Both the position numbers and the translations under genes were made by a program. From assembly GCA_002707155.1 (NCBI GenBank), contig PAME01000014.1, positions 62,001 to 126,000 of the forward strand: a stretch of 64,000 nt of DNA, read 5' to 3'. Shown here piece after piece: positions 18,180 to 28,600 of this stretch. Position 1 is the first letter of the stretch. The number at the start of each line of letters is the position of its first letter. Source of the stretch: Crocinitomicaceae bacterium (lineage in GTDB: Bacteria > Bacteroidota > Bacteroidia > Flavobacteriales_G > Salibacteraceae). The notes beneath the pieces were generated by a model that saw only the letters and a program-made list of their open reading frames with translations, was not told the DNA's origin and made no database searches.

Positions 18180-18262
18180 ATTTAACGTTCCTGGCTATGA
18201 ACACTGCGGCTTTTAAACCGTAAAAATTCTTCGCCAGAAGGGTTTAGGTTTTAAAGTTAAAT
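18180..18262. repeat. attC-like inverted repeat
   Basis: An 83-base element begins with ATTTAAC (18180-18186) and ends with GTTAAAT (18256-18262). These match the integron attC core boxes RYYYAAC and GTTRRRY exactly and are perfect inverted copies (10 bp with flanks). An inner inverted pair, CTTTTAAACC at 18209-18218 region and GGTTTTAAAG at 18247-18256 region, pairs with one mismatch. Further partial inverted copies of the left end (AACGTTCC and GGCTATGAACA) lie to the right at 18271-18299. The orientation cannot be decided because both strands fit. Confidence 0.4.
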
Positions 18263-18299
18263 GTTCTAGTGGAACGTTCAGGTGCATTGTTTCATAGCC

Positions 18300-18723
18300 G
18301 TTGTTGTGTGTAGTTTTTTTTATTCAAATTCAAGCTTTATCTCTAGTAGTTCAATCTTGTTTGTGAAATCGTCTTTTGTAAGAGGTCCCAAGACTTTGTC
18401 GATTTTCTTTTCGATGATATAATATTCTATATCACCAGAATTAATGTCCATGCTTACCAATGGGTCTCTTTTCGCGATAATGAATTTTGAATTTGAAGCG
18501 ACTTCCAAAACGTCTCCGCTAATTTTGATTTCATCGAATGAATATTCTTGATTCGACTTATAAATTATTGCCTCGCCTTCTGGGTATCCAACGTCAATCG
18601 ACTCGTACTTAGGTAGAAAGTAGTAACCGTCTCCAAGTTCTCTATCGCTGCAGGAATAGCAAATTAGAGTTAGAACTAAAATATGTAGGAAAATCTTTTT
18701 CATTTTAAATTACACACAACAGC
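18300..18723. repeat. 13 bp inverted repeats bracketing the small lipoprotein gene
   Basis: Left copy GTTGTTGTGTGTA (18300-18312) and right copy TACACACAACAGC (18711-18723) are inverted with one mismatch. They lie 7 bases after the stop and 7 bases before the start of the enclosed gene. Just outside the right copy is a perfect 8 bp hairpin TATATGTA-CCGT-TACATATA (18728-18747). The arrangement looks like a mobilised cassette. Confidence 0.55.
18320..18703 (-). CDS. Small hypothetical lipoprotein
   Basis: I do not recognise this family. The 127-residue product starts MKKIFLHILVLTLICYSC, a lipoprotein signal with Cys18 as the probable lipidated residue. The mature part of about 110 residues alternates short strands with charged turns (ISGDVLEVASNSKF, DINSGDIEYYIIEKK) and has no catalytic motif. 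The gene is alone, opposite in direction to dinB and bracketed by inverted 13 bp repeats with an attC-like element beside it, which suggests acquisition as a single gene unit. Confidence 0.65.
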   Translation of the reverse strand: MKKIFLHILVLTLICYSCSDRELGDGYYFLPKYESIDVGYPEGEAIIYKSNQEYSFDEIKISGDVLEVASNSKFIIAKRDPLVSMDINSGDIEYYIIEKKIDKVLGPLTKDDFTNKIELLEIKLEFE

Positions 18724-18877
18724 TCGCTATATGTACCGTTACATATATCCGACATATCTAAACACAAATATACTTAATCCAAATGGCTTTTTAATTTCTG
18801 ATAATCAAACACTTAACCGATAAAACCATTTACAATCGTTTACAAATGGAAACGACTTGTCTTCCTGTACAAATTGG

Positions 18878-21628
18878 TTAATGGGTAACCAAGAAGCGCT
18901 GCACTTTAGACTTTCCGTCTCCGTTGACGCGCAAGAAATAAACGCCGTCGGCTAAATCCAATTGGTAGTTGAGCAGGTATGCACCTTCTTCAATAAACTC
19001 AGTTTGTTCAAACACGGTTCGCCCCATTACATTCACTATACTGATATCAACAGCTAAAGAAGCATCAGAATAGGAGCGTATGCTAAATACTCCTTTGTTT
19101 GGATTGGGGTACAAGTTGAATTGAGCCTTTGCAAAAATTTCAGAAACGTATACTTCTGGGTCTAATATCACGGTATCTTCTTTTTTTGTGGTGTCTTCTG
19201 GAAATACATAAACAGAATCTAAAGCGCCAACCGACCAAATGCCTCTTCCAAAAGTGGAAGCATACAATCTCCTTTCTTTTCCATGTACTTCCAGGTCTGA
19301 CACAATTACATTTGGAAACGATTTCGCATACAGCTGCCAATTCGCCAAGCTGTCGTTTGTATAATACACCCCAACATCGCACCCTACATATACAGTATTC
19401 GCTGCGGACTGCTCATCTTGCACGATAGTATTTACCGGCACGTCGGGTAAATTCTTGCTCATGTTCTTCCAAGTTTTACCGCTATCATCCGAACGAAAAA
19501 CTTTTTGTCCAGCAGCAAAACCGCCAAAAGTGGCCCAAACAATATTCGGAAACCTGTCATCGATTGCTACAGCGGTACAATACATACTATCGGGCAACCC
19601 AGCCGTAATATCAACCCAATTAGCACCTTCATCATCGGTGTAATAGAGTTTGGTGTTTACGTTATTTGTAAAATAAGGTCGTTTAGCTGCAATGAGGTGT
19701 TGTTTATTTAAACCAGATATTGCAAAAGCAGAAATGGGCTCATTGCTGCTGCCTGGAATAAAACCCAGTTGTCTGGATCCAGCAAATCTAGAAACTACGG
19801 TTACGTTTGTAGTACCTATGTAATACTCTCCCGGCGTAGTTGGACTTTGCTCTATAGGTGTGGTCCATCCTCCAGCGCCACTTATACTTGCATTCAGGTT
19901 AGTTACTACAGAACCGTTGTTGTAAAATTCATAAAAAAGACCGAACTGAGACGAAGAAATGCCTTGTGTGGGATCTGCTCTATGAATTACTGCATCCATT
20001 CCATCTCCACCAGAGATATTCATCCATTTTCCTTTATCATCTCTATAAAAAGTACCGTTGTCTTGTGCACCAGAAACAATGTATCCTGGAACGCTATCGC
20101 ACAATCCTACGCGATACAACGAGGTAATTTGCATTCCACTAGAAACATCTTGCCATTTGGTTGGAAACTCGTAACCAGCCACATTATTAGCATCAGCCCA
20201 CGATCCAATTAATATCGAATCGGTTCTAAATATCCCGCCATCGTTACACAAATAATACTTGTTATCTAGTGGGTTGTGCGTTAGAAAATGCTGATCGGCA
20301 TGCGGGGTAAATCCGTAATACCTCAACCAATAGGAACAGCCGTCCCAAGTTTGTGCACCATCGTCCGAGCCCCAGAGATTGACCCCGCCAACAAATACTT
20401 TTTCCTTGTCTTTTTTATCTACGTAAATGGTAAGATCATAAGTTCCTTGACCACCAGATCCGCGTCCTTCGCTCCACTCCAAAATGTTTGGTCCGCTTGG
20501 GGCATTTATTGTTTGTGTCCAAGTATTTCCTGCATCGGTGCTTTTGTAAAAACCAAACAAGCCTCTATCTCGACCGCATGATACGGCATATAAGTAATTT
20601 GTATCAAGACTTGAAATCGTTATCTCAACTCTTGACATTGCTTCGTTTGCATTAAACTGGCCAGTGCCAATGGTTTTCCAACTGTCTCCAAAATCATGTG
20701 AAACCATCATTTTTGGTTCACCAATTCCTAAATTGTATAGGTATCCTGAGCTTGCATAAATGGTGTTTGGATTTTTCGGGTTTTGTTCAAAATCCCAAAT
20801 TAAGCCGTTGTAGTTTTTAGACCAAGTATCACCTCCATCAAAAGACTTTAAGATTCCTTCTACTCCAGCGCAAATTAACTCTTGAGCATTATTTGAATTT
20901 ACAAAGGTTCTTCGAATTAAGGTGTAATCGTATTGATTTTGCTGGTAGGTAAGCCCCGTTGGGTTCCATGTCAATCCACCATCGTAGCTTTTATAAAGAC
21001 CTGCACCGTAATGCGTATTTCTTTTTCGATTATCGGTAGACAATGCAACTCCGATATAGGCGTAATCGCAAACCGCTGCGTACAACGTATCAGGATGGTT
21101 TTTATCGACGGCAATATCGCTGATTCTAAGTATTGGCAATCCGTCATTTACTGGGAAATAGGTTTTTCCACTGTTGGTTGTTTTCCAAATTCCGCCTTGC
21201 GAAACGCCTACCCAATAGGTATTCGTGTCTGTGGGGTGAAAAGTTATGGTGTTCACTCTGGAAACTCCATGACTTGAGGCCGCATTATAGGCTCCTGTTA
21301 GCGTATCCGGACCTTCGGGAACCCATGTTGAGTCAGAAGCTCTAGAGCCAAAGCTGGCCCCTTTTTGGAGGCTGTTCATTGCCGCAGCCTCCAGGTAATG
21401 CTTGCTTGAAACCGATTTTCCATAAGGCCCCGTTCTGGTCTCGGCATAATTTAACCACCGCATGTGCCATTTGTAGCCCTTTTGATTTTCATCTATATTT
21501 TGTCTCCATGCATCAAATTGCTTTTGATAGTCTAGGTAAGCATTTGTTGGTGCTTGTGGCAGGAAATCTTGTTGTGCTAAACTGCTTAAACTGACAAGAA
21601 TGGCGGATACAAATAGAAGTGCTTTCAT
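18878..21628 (-). CDS. Secreted sortilin/BNR beta-propeller protein with type IX sorting domain
   Basis: Exported protein of 916 residues. The signal peptide is residues 1-18 (SLSSLAQ). Asp-box repeats typical of ten-bladed VPS10/sortilin or GH74-like propellers occur throughout: TTNSGKTYF, SYDGGLTWNP, SFDGGDTWSK, STDAGNTWTQ, TDDEGANWVD, SDDSGKTWKN, and the end FGRGIWSVG. The C-terminal domain from about 838 is a type A type IX secretion signal (FNLYPNPNKGVFSI, then LADGVYFLRVNGDGKS and a basic end VQRFLVTH). The protein should be released or attached at the cell surface. No glycosidase acid residues can be assigned. It resembles the frameshifted protein at 9732 in design but keeps an intact sorting domain. 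Confidence 0.88.
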   Translation of the reverse strand: MKALLFVSAILVSLSSLAQQDFLPQAPTNAYLDYQKQFDAWRQNIDENQKGYKWHMRWLNYAETRTGPYGKSVSSKHYLEAAAMNSLQKGASFGSRASDSTWVPEGPDTLTGAYNAASSHGVSRVNTITFHPTDTNTYWVGVSQGGIWKTTNSGKTYFPVNDGLPILRISDIAVDKNHPDTLYAAVCDYAYIGVALSTDNRKRNTHYGAGLYKSYDGGLTWNPTGLTYQQNQYDYTLIRRTFVNSNNAQELICAGVEGILKSFDGGDTWSKNYNGLIWDFEQNPKNPNTIYASSGYLYNLGIGEPKMMVSHDFGDSWKTIGTGQFNANEAMSRVEITISSLDTNYLYAVSCGRDRGLFGFYKSTDAGNTWTQTINAPSGPNILEWSEGRGSGGQGTYDLTIYVDKKDKEKVFVGGVNLWGSDDGAQTWDGCSYWLRYYGFTPHADQHFLTHNPLDNKYYLCNDGGIFRTDSILIGSWADANNVAGYEFPTKWQDVSSGMQITSLYRVGLCDSVPGYIVSGAQDNGTFYRDDKGKWMNISGGDGMDAVIHRADPTQGISSSQFGLFYEFYNNGSVVTNLNASISGAGGWTTPIEQSPTTPGEYYIGTTNVTVVSRFAGSRQLGFIPGSSNEPISAFAISGLNKQHLIAAKRPYFTNNVNTKLYYTDDEGANWVDITAGLPDSMYCTAVAIDDRFPNIVWATFGGFAAGQKVFRSDDSGKTWKNMSKNLPDVPVNTIVQDEQSAANTVYVGCDVGVYYTNDSLANWQLYAKSFPNVIVSDLEVHGKERRLYASTFGRGIWSVGALDSVYVFPEDTTKKEDTVILDPEVYVSEIFAKAQFNLYPNPNKGVFSIRSYSDASLAVDISIVNVMGRTVFEQTEFIEEGAYLLNYQLDLADGVYFLRVNGDGKSKVQRFLVTH

Positions 21629-21748
21629 AAAAAAATATTGAAAAACAAATAAACCAATTTATTGGGCAATTAATTGAACAATTTATGACGAATTAGGTCT
21701 TAGATGATTTCATGTTTGTCAACGGCGTTATAGATGCTATGCATAAGA

Positions 21749-21775
21749 AGATTCTGAAATAAATTCAGAATGACA
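21749..21775 (-). repeat. REP-like palindromic element, copy 1
   Basis: On the minus strand this reads TGTCATTCTGA followed by ATTTATTTCAGAATCT. It holds a 7 bp hairpin (TTCTGAA and TTCAGAA). A nearly identical copy is at 25388-25414 (one difference in 27), and the head TGTCATYCTGA is shared with the elements around the GIY-YIG gene. It lies between the WG-repeat gene and the propeller gene. Confidence 0.7.
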
Positions 21776-21797
21776 ATGTGAAACAATAGAGAACCTT

Positions 21798-23951
21798 CTA
21801 TTCTTCGGTGACCGTTTCTTCGATCGGAGGTTGCAGATTAAAACCAGCTTCAACAAACACAAACGCATTGTCAGTCAAATTATAATAGGCTTGTTTTTGG
21901 TTCAATTGGAGTAAAATCAAATTCTCGGTGATTTCTTCAATTTGTTCATACTTCGCAGAAAGTACAAGCTCGTTGTTGCGATTCAACAATCCAATAAATC
22001 CGTCTTTTTTAACCCGAAGTACGTTTTGCGCAAAGTCATCCATTTCGTCGTATTCATTTGGAACCACAAACTTGCCATCGGAATTTATTAAACCATACTT
22101 ATCCTTGATTTTTACCTTCGCTAAACCAAACTCAAAATCTCCAGCAAACTGATATTTATAATTGATTTTTAATTTAACATTTGAGTTCGCATATCCCCAT
22201 TTGCCATAGCGCATAACAGCCGTTAAACCATCGGGATTAAAAGCACCAACTTGCTCAAACATGATTGGGTAAATTTTATCTCCAGTAGAATCGATTAGAC
22301 CAAATAAACCTTTGGAATTTCGAACGCCTTTGTAACCGTTGCTAAATTCATTGTCTGAGGTAGCCATCTGACTAAAAGTAAATTTCAAGTCAATTACTGT
22401 TTCCCCAAGTTCATTTACAAATCCATATTCGTCGTTTGCTGCTACCATTATTTTACCTTCTGAAAGTTCACCAATAAACTGATATTCACAGGGCAATAGA
22501 GTATCTAACTTTATGTTAAGCAGTCCATAATTGCCTTCAATTTTTAATTTTAAAAGCGAGTCGTTTAAAAATGAAATCCATTCGAATTGGGGTTGTAAAA
22601 CATAGTTTCCGTTTTGATTGATTAATCCTTGTTTACCCTTTTCGGTTACTACAGCATATCCTTTTTCAAAGGGTTTTGCTCTATCGAATCGGAAGGCAAT
22701 TTTCAATTGAATATCATTATTGAAGTAGCCGTATTTGCCTTCTCGTTGAACGCGAATTAATCCGTTTTGCATTTCTCCAACATTATCGTACCGAGCAGGC
22801 AACACCAATTGCCCGTGATTGTTTACGAGTCCCAAGAAATCACCTTTTTGGACCCAAGCAAAGCCATTGATAAAGTTACCGGCGTCGTCATAAGTTATGG
22901 GTACAATTGTTTTGCCCGACTTATTTATAAAGCCTGTAAAATCACCTTTACCAACCATAGCTAAACCCTCACTAAAGGGCTCAACCCAATCGAATTTAGC
23001 TTTTATCTTCTCTACACCTTTATCGTTTATATACCCCCATAAATTCCCATTTCTGAAAGGCAAGAAATCCTCATTCAACAGTTCAACATTCAACAGGATT
23101 TCATTCTTATTGGGGTAGTCAGGATAATTCGTTAAAAAGGCGCTAATCTGTGCCGGATCATTTTGCGTTACACTCAACATGTAAACTCGCTTCCAAGCTT
23201 CTTTAACGTTTTTATTATTTGGGTTTTGGACTATGAAATTGTGGTACACTTTAGCAGATTCCTTGGTGGTACTTCGGGCATAAATTTCATCCTGTGCCTC
23301 TCCAACATAAGGATTCATTGGATAATCTTTGATAAAAGATTTGAAAGCAGAAATTTTCTTGCTCTGCGTTTTGTATTCGTAGTACAAGCGATCGTACTTA
23401 TGCCTTGCAGTTGCTGCCTGCTTTGCTTCGGGATAATCTGTAAAAAATGCTTGCAAACTCTGCCAAGTATTCTCATTTGTTGCTTCGCGATAAGCCACTC
23501 GATTTCTAAAGGCTATCGCTTCATCCATATCTTTAAACCACGGATGGTCTTTTATGAATGTGTTAAGCGCAACGGAATTATTAGCTCTTTTGGATTTTTC
23601 AAAAAATAGCAGACTTACTTTTTCTTTTTGCTCTCTTATTTCCATGGAATCTACACCCAATGCAAAAAGTTTCGCCTTTTTCTTTTCGTCTAATCTTGCA
23701 AATGATTTTTCAGCGGTAAGAACGTATTTATATGCCGAATCTGGTTCGTGAAAGGGGTTGTCTTGTCTTAAAAAAACGATACTCAATCCATAACCTGCAC
23801 CCGCAGTATCTTTTTTGTACGATTTTTCAAAGAGTGCTTTGGCTTTAAAGTAGTTATAGACCTGCAAGGCTTCAAAGGCTTTGTCGAGCTTACCCGCTGA
23901 TAATGAACCTGCCAAAAAAATCAATAAAAATATACCTACAACTCTCCTCAT
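21798..23951 (-). CDS. WG-repeat protein with helical-repeat N-terminus
   Basis: Exported protein of 717 residues with a signal peptide at 1-19 (AGSLSAG). Residues about 20-290 form TPR-like helical repeats, including several repeated units of the form AFKSFIKDYPMNP and ISAFLTNYPDYPNK. From about residue 305 a series of ten or more WG repeats follows, each about 45-50 residues: GNLWGYINDKG, GDFTGFINKSGK, GDFLGLVNNHGQ, GKYGYFNN, GKWGYANSN, DKYGLINSDGK. WG repeats probably make a beta scaffold; no enzyme activity is known. The last 15 residues are acidic. There is no type IX sorting domain, so it is probably periplasmic. Confidence 0.88.
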   Translation of the reverse strand: MRRVVGIFLLIFLAGSLSAGKLDKAFEALQVYNYFKAKALFEKSYKKDTAGAGYGLSIVFLRQDNPFHEPDSAYKYVLTAEKSFARLDEKKKAKLFALGVDSMEIREQKEKVSLLFFEKSKRANNSVALNTFIKDHPWFKDMDEAIAFRNRVAYREATNENTWQSLQAFFTDYPEAKQAATARHKYDRLYYEYKTQSKKISAFKSFIKDYPMNPYVGEAQDEIYARSTTKESAKVYHNFIVQNPNNKNVKEAWKRVYMLSVTQNDPAQISAFLTNYPDYPNKNEILLNVELLNEDFLPFRNGNLWGYINDKGVEKIKAKFDWVEPFSEGLAMVGKGDFTGFINKSGKTIVPITYDDAGNFINGFAWVQKGDFLGLVNNHGQLVLPARYDNVGEMQNGLIRVQREGKYGYFNNDIQLKIAFRFDRAKPFEKGYAVVTEKGKQGLINQNGNYVLQPQFEWISFLNDSLLKLKIEGNYGLLNIKLDTLLPCEYQFIGELSEGKIMVAANDEYGFVNELGETVIDLKFTFSQMATSDNEFSNGYKGVRNSKGLFGLIDSTGDKIYPIMFEQVGAFNPDGLTAVMRYGKWGYANSNVKLKINYKYQFAGDFEFGLAKVKIKDKYGLINSDGKFVVPNEYDEMDDFAQNVLRVKKDGFIGLLNRNNELVLSAKYEQIEEITENLILLQLNQKQAYYNLTDNAFVFVEAGFNLQPPIEETVTEE

Positions 23952-24124
23952 AGTCCTTGCAAAATTAGCTTTTACGAATACAATTAAGAAGCAGTTGAAT
24001 TCAATTTGTCAACGCGAATTGTTAGCATTTTATGAGGCATTTAGCATTAATTGGCAAGATCAAAATGCTATTACCAGATTCGAATTGTAGCAGACTATAA
24101 GAATAGGTTTCCTTTGCAAAAATT

Positions 24125-25297
24125 ATGGGAGAAAAAAAATCCTTTTACACCTTTCAGTTTTGGTTATTGTGTGCGAGCTCGGTGCTTTTTATGGCGAGTT
24201 TCAACATGATAATTCCCGAACTTCCCTCCTATTTAGACGCTATGGGTGGCGAAGATTACAAGGGTTTGATAATAGGGCTTTTTGCGGGTACGGCGCTTAT
24301 TTCTCGTCCGTTCTCCGGCAAGTTAGCAGATACCATTGGGAGAATTCCCGTAATGATTATTGGCCCTTTAGTATGTGTTGCCTTGGGATTGTTGTATCCA
24401 GCATTTACAACCATTTGGGGTTTTCTTTTCTTGCGGATATTGCACGGGTTTAGCACGGGCTTTAAACCCACAGGAACAACCGCTTATTTAGCAGATATCG
24501 TTTCTAGTAAAAATCGAGGAGAGGCCATGGGGATTCTCGGAGTTGCAGGTAGTATTGGAATGGCGGCTGGACCAGCAATCGGAAGTTACATTGCGATGGA
24601 GTTTTCCTTAAATACCATGTTTTACGCTTCTTCTTTTACCGCTTTATTGTCCGTTTTGGTATTGTTTGGAATGAAAGAAACCTTGCCTTCCACCACCAAG
24701 TTCAAACCGAAAATGTTGCTCATTCATCCTAAAGATATTTTAGAATCATTGGTCTGGCAGCCTTCTCTAATCATGTTATTGACAGTGTACAGTTTTGGCA
24801 CCGTGTTGACAGTAACACCTGACTTGAGCGACCATTTGGAGATTGGAAATCGAGGTTTATTTTTCACGGTTACCTTGCTGGCATCTGTAGTCGTTCGATT
24901 ATTCTCTGGAAAAGCAAGCGATAAGTTTGGTCGAATTAAAGTATTAATGGTGGGCGTTTGTATGCTGCTTGCCGCTATGATTGTATTGGGCTTTGCCAGC
25001 ACACCATTTATCATGTACATAGGTGCTATATTATTTGGAGTATCTGCTGGTATAAACTCACCCACCATATTTGCTTGGACAGTGGATTTAGCAGATGAAA
25101 AAACACGTGGCAAGGGAATGTCCACTATGTTTATAGCTCTAGAATTGGGTATTATATTAGGGTCGGTGTTTGGGGCTGAGCTCTACGATAATGACCCTGA
25201 ACAGTTCAAATATGCATTTTGGTTTGCAGCCACACTGGCAGCACTTGGGTTCTTTTATTTGCTTCGCTTGCTATCTTACAATCGTTCGAAAAATTAA
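24125..25297 (+). CDS. Major facilitator superfamily transporter
   Basis: Inner-membrane transporter of 390 residues with twelve predicted hydrophobic segments. The first cytoplasmic loop carries the MFS signature as RPFSGKLADTIGRIPVM, and the equivalent loop in the second half reads RLFSGKASDKFGRIKVL. The TM5 motif is MGILGVAGSIGMAAGPAIG, typical of drug:H+ antiporter-like members, so efflux of a small molecule is the best guess. The substrate is unknown. It is a single gene, diverging from the WG-repeat gene. Confidence 0.88.
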   Translation: MGEKKSFYTFQFWLLCASSVLFMASFNMIIPELPSYLDAMGGEDYKGLIIGLFAGTALISRPFSGKLADTIGRIPVMIIGPLVCVALGLLYPAFTTIWGFLFLRILHGFSTGFKPTGTTAYLADIVSSKNRGEAMGILGVAGSIGMAAGPAIGSYIAMEFSLNTMFYASSFTALLSVLVLFGMKETLPSTTKFKPKMLLIHPKDILESLVWQPSLIMLLTVYSFGTVLTVTPDLSDHLEIGNRGLFFTVTLLASVVVRLFSGKASDKFGRIKVLMVGVCMLLAAMIVLGFASTPFIMYIGAILFGVSAGINSPTIFAWTVDLADEKTRGKGMSTMFIALELGIILGSVFGAELYDNDPEQFKYAFWFAATLAALGFFYLLRLLSYNRSKN

Positions 25298-25307
25298 AGA
25301 ACCGTCC

Positions 25308-25499
25308 TTCCAGCAGAGTATTTGAACAATAACTAAACATGAAGTTTTCATTAAGGAGATATTGGGAATCTATTATTACAAAAGAAGAGATTCTGAAATA
25401 AATTCAGGATGACACGCTGGAGTGATTGGACATAATCATGGCAATTAATCAGTTGAAGTTATGGATATGCAATGTTCCAGCAGAGTAATTGAACAATAA
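25308..25499 (+). repeat. 25 bp direct repeat pair
   Basis: TTCCAGCAGAGTATTTGAAC continuing to AATAA at 25308-25332 recurs at 25475-25499 with one change (T to A). The copies are 167 bases apart and enclose the REP-like element at 25388-25414. Confidence 0.75.
25388..25414 (-). repeat. REP-like palindromic element, copy 2
   Basis: Same 27-base element as at 21749-21775 with one base difference; on the minus strand it begins TGTCATCCTGA and contains the same 7-8 bp hairpin region. Confidence 0.7.
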
Positions 25500-25671
25500 G
25501 GAGGTATGGATTTTTCGTCAAATAGGGAGCAAGAGTCTATCTTTACGGAATTAGATTCCGTTAAGAAGTTTTGTTAAACCTCCTTCGTGTTAAGCTCAAC
25601 TATTCTTATAGAATGAAGTTAGTTAAACAACTTGTTGAACATAGCAATAACTCACTAACTACTAACGAAAA

Positions 25672-28600
25672 TTACATATTCCTTCTATACTGTCCACCTA
25701 CTTCAAACAACGCATTCGTGATTTGACCCAATGAACAATATTTAGTAACTTCCATTAGTCGTTCGAAAATATTCTCATTTTGTATCGCTGCTTCTTGAAT
25801 AGATTTTATCAATTCATCGGCCTTGTGTTCGTTTCCTTTCTGCAATTCTTGAAGCATGCTAATTTGATACTCTTTTTCGTCCTTAGTTGCACGAATTACC
25901 TCTTGCGGCAATACCGTTGGAGATCCTTTTGAACTCAAGAAGGTATTTACTCCAATGATAGGGAAATCACCATTGTGTTTCAAGGTTTCATAATACAACG
26001 ACTCTTCTTGAATTTTAGAACGTTGATACATGGTTTCCATTGCGCCCAATACTCCGCCCCGTTCCGTAATACGCTCAAACTCCTGCAGCACAGCTTCCTC
26101 TACCAACTCGGTAAGCTCATCAATAATAAAGGAACCTTGAAGCGGATTTTCATTTTTCACCAATCCTAATTCCTTATTGATGATCAACTGAATAGCCATT
26201 GCCCGTCTTACCGATTCCTCGGTAGGAGTTGTAATTGCTTCGTCGTAAGCATTGGTATGCAACGAGTTACAGTTATCGTAAATGGCATACAATGCTTGTA
26301 AGGTGGTTCTAATGTCATTAAAATCAATCTCTTGAGCATGCAATGAACGTCCTGAAGTTTGAATGTGGTACTTCAACATTTGAGCCCTTGCGTTTGCTCC
26401 GTACTTCATTTTTAAAGCCTTAGACCAAATACGTCTCGCCACTCGGCCAATTACGGCATATTCTGGATCGATACCATTACTAAAGAAGAAAGACAAGTTT
26501 GGACCAAATTTATCGATGTCCATACCTCTACTCAAGTAATATTCTACATAGGTAAATCCATTGGCCAATGTGAATGCCAATTGAGTAATTGGATTTGCTC
26601 CAGCCTCGGCAATATGATAACCAGAGATAGAAACGGAATAAAAATTTCGAACATTATTCTGTATAAAATAGTCCTGCACATCGCCCATCAGTCTTAAGGC
26701 AAATTCTGTGGAGAATATACAGGTGTTCTGTGCCTGATCTTCTTTCAAAATATCTGCTTGTACTGTTCCTCTAACCTTAGTTAAGGTATCAGCTTTAATG
26801 CCTTGATAAACGTCATTCGGTAAAACCTGATCTCCAGTTACTCCCAAAAGCATAAGCCCTAAGCCGTCATTCCCTTCTGGCAATGCACCTTGATATGTTG
26901 GACGTTTAACCCCAGCCTTTTTATACAAGTCTGCTATTTTGGCTTCTACCTCTTTTTCAAGGCCATTTTCTTTTATGTATTTCTCGCAGTTTTGATCAAT
27001 GGCTGCGTTCATAAAGAAACCCAGCAACATAGGCGCAGGACCATTAATTGTCATAGAAACCGAAGTCATCGGATTGGACAAATCGAATCCTGAGTATAAT
27101 TTCTTAGCATCGTCTAGGCAACAAATAGAAACACCAGCATTACCTATTTTACCATAAATATCTGGTCTAAAATCTGGATCGTTTCCGTATAAGGTTACGG
27201 AATCAAAAGCTGTTGACAGTCGTTTAGCTAGCATGCCCAAACTCACATAATGGAAACGCTTATTTGTTCTTTCCGGTCCACCCTCACCTGCAAACATTCT
27301 GGTAGGATCTTCACCTTCTCTTTTAAATGGAAACAAGCCAGCGGTATAAGGAAACTCTCCAGGAACATTTTCCTGAAGCGTCCACTTTAGAATATCACCC
27401 CAGCTGCGGTATTTTGGCAAAACCACTTTCGGAATCTGAGAATGCGATAAAGACTCTGAATGCGTTTTAATCTTTAATTCTTTATCCCGAACTTTAAAGA
27501 TATACTCAGGAGCGGTATACTTTGCTTTTTTATCTTCAAATTCATCTATAATGACAAAATTTCGAGGGTCTAAATCCAGCTTTACCGTTTCATAAGACTC
27601 TTGCAATATTTTAATCAATCGGTCTTTATCGTCAATCGATGAGTCTTTGAGTGTACTCATACTAGATTGCAGTCCGTATAGCTTTTCAGCAATATCGGAC
27701 TGATCATTTACCCATTGATCGTAGGAGCGATTGTTTTCGGCAATTTCAGCCAAATAACGGTTTCTCTTAGGTGGAATGATGAATATTTTTTCGGACATTT
27801 CGTTTGTAATCTCAAACGAGCTTTCCAATTTTGTTCCCGTCTTTTCAACCAATTTATCCATGATCTGCATATACAGCGTGTTCATTCCTGGATCGTTAAA
27901 CTGAGAAGCAATTGTCCCAAAAACAGGCATAGTATCTGTGTCCTCATGAAAAAGATTGTGGTTGCGTTGGTATTGCTTTTTAACATCTCTAAGTGCATCT
28001 AAAGCACCCCTTTTGTCAAATTTATTGAGCGCAATAATGTCCGCAAAATCGAGCATATCAATTTTCTCCAATTGAGTAGCTGCGCCGTATTCTGGAGTCA
28101 TTACATATAAACTCACATCAGAGTGATCCAAAATCTCAGTATCCGATTGGCCAATTCCAGAAGTTTCAAGGATAATTAAATCAAACTTCGCTGCTTTAAT
28201 AATTTGCAAAGCTTCATTTACATGCTTCGACAAGGCTAAGTTGGATTGTCGAGTTGCCAGAGAACGCATATATACTCGGTTGGTATTTATGCTATTCATT
28301 CGAATTCTATCTCCTAATAAAGCGCCACCCGTTTTCCTTTTTGAAGGGTCAACAGAAACTACCGCAATACTTTTATCTTGAAAATCAACCAGAAACCTTC
28401 GCACCAATTCATCTACGAGAGAAGACTTACCTGCCCCACCAGTACCTGTAATTCCCAAAATCGGCGTTTCAATAGCATTGGCCATTTCATGAATTTGATC
28501 CAATTCAGATTTTGCCTCCTCAGGAAAGTTCTCGGCAGCAGAAATTAGACGCGCAATATCAACGGTGTTATCCTTTGTCAATTTCTTTAAATCAACCTTC

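Larger units (their letters stand above)
25298..25671. other. Gene-free spacer of 374 bases with repeats
   Basis: No reading frame of note lies here. The spacer holds a 25 bp direct repeat (25308-25332 and 25475-25499, one mismatch) and a REP-like element (25388-25414). The genes on both sides converge, so it may also end both transcripts. Confidence 0.7.

Noticed and set aside
19129..21594. Series of open frames on the plus strand opposite the 916-residue propeller gene
   Set aside because: They are antisense shadows of a strongly supported coding gene and show no protein-like motifs.
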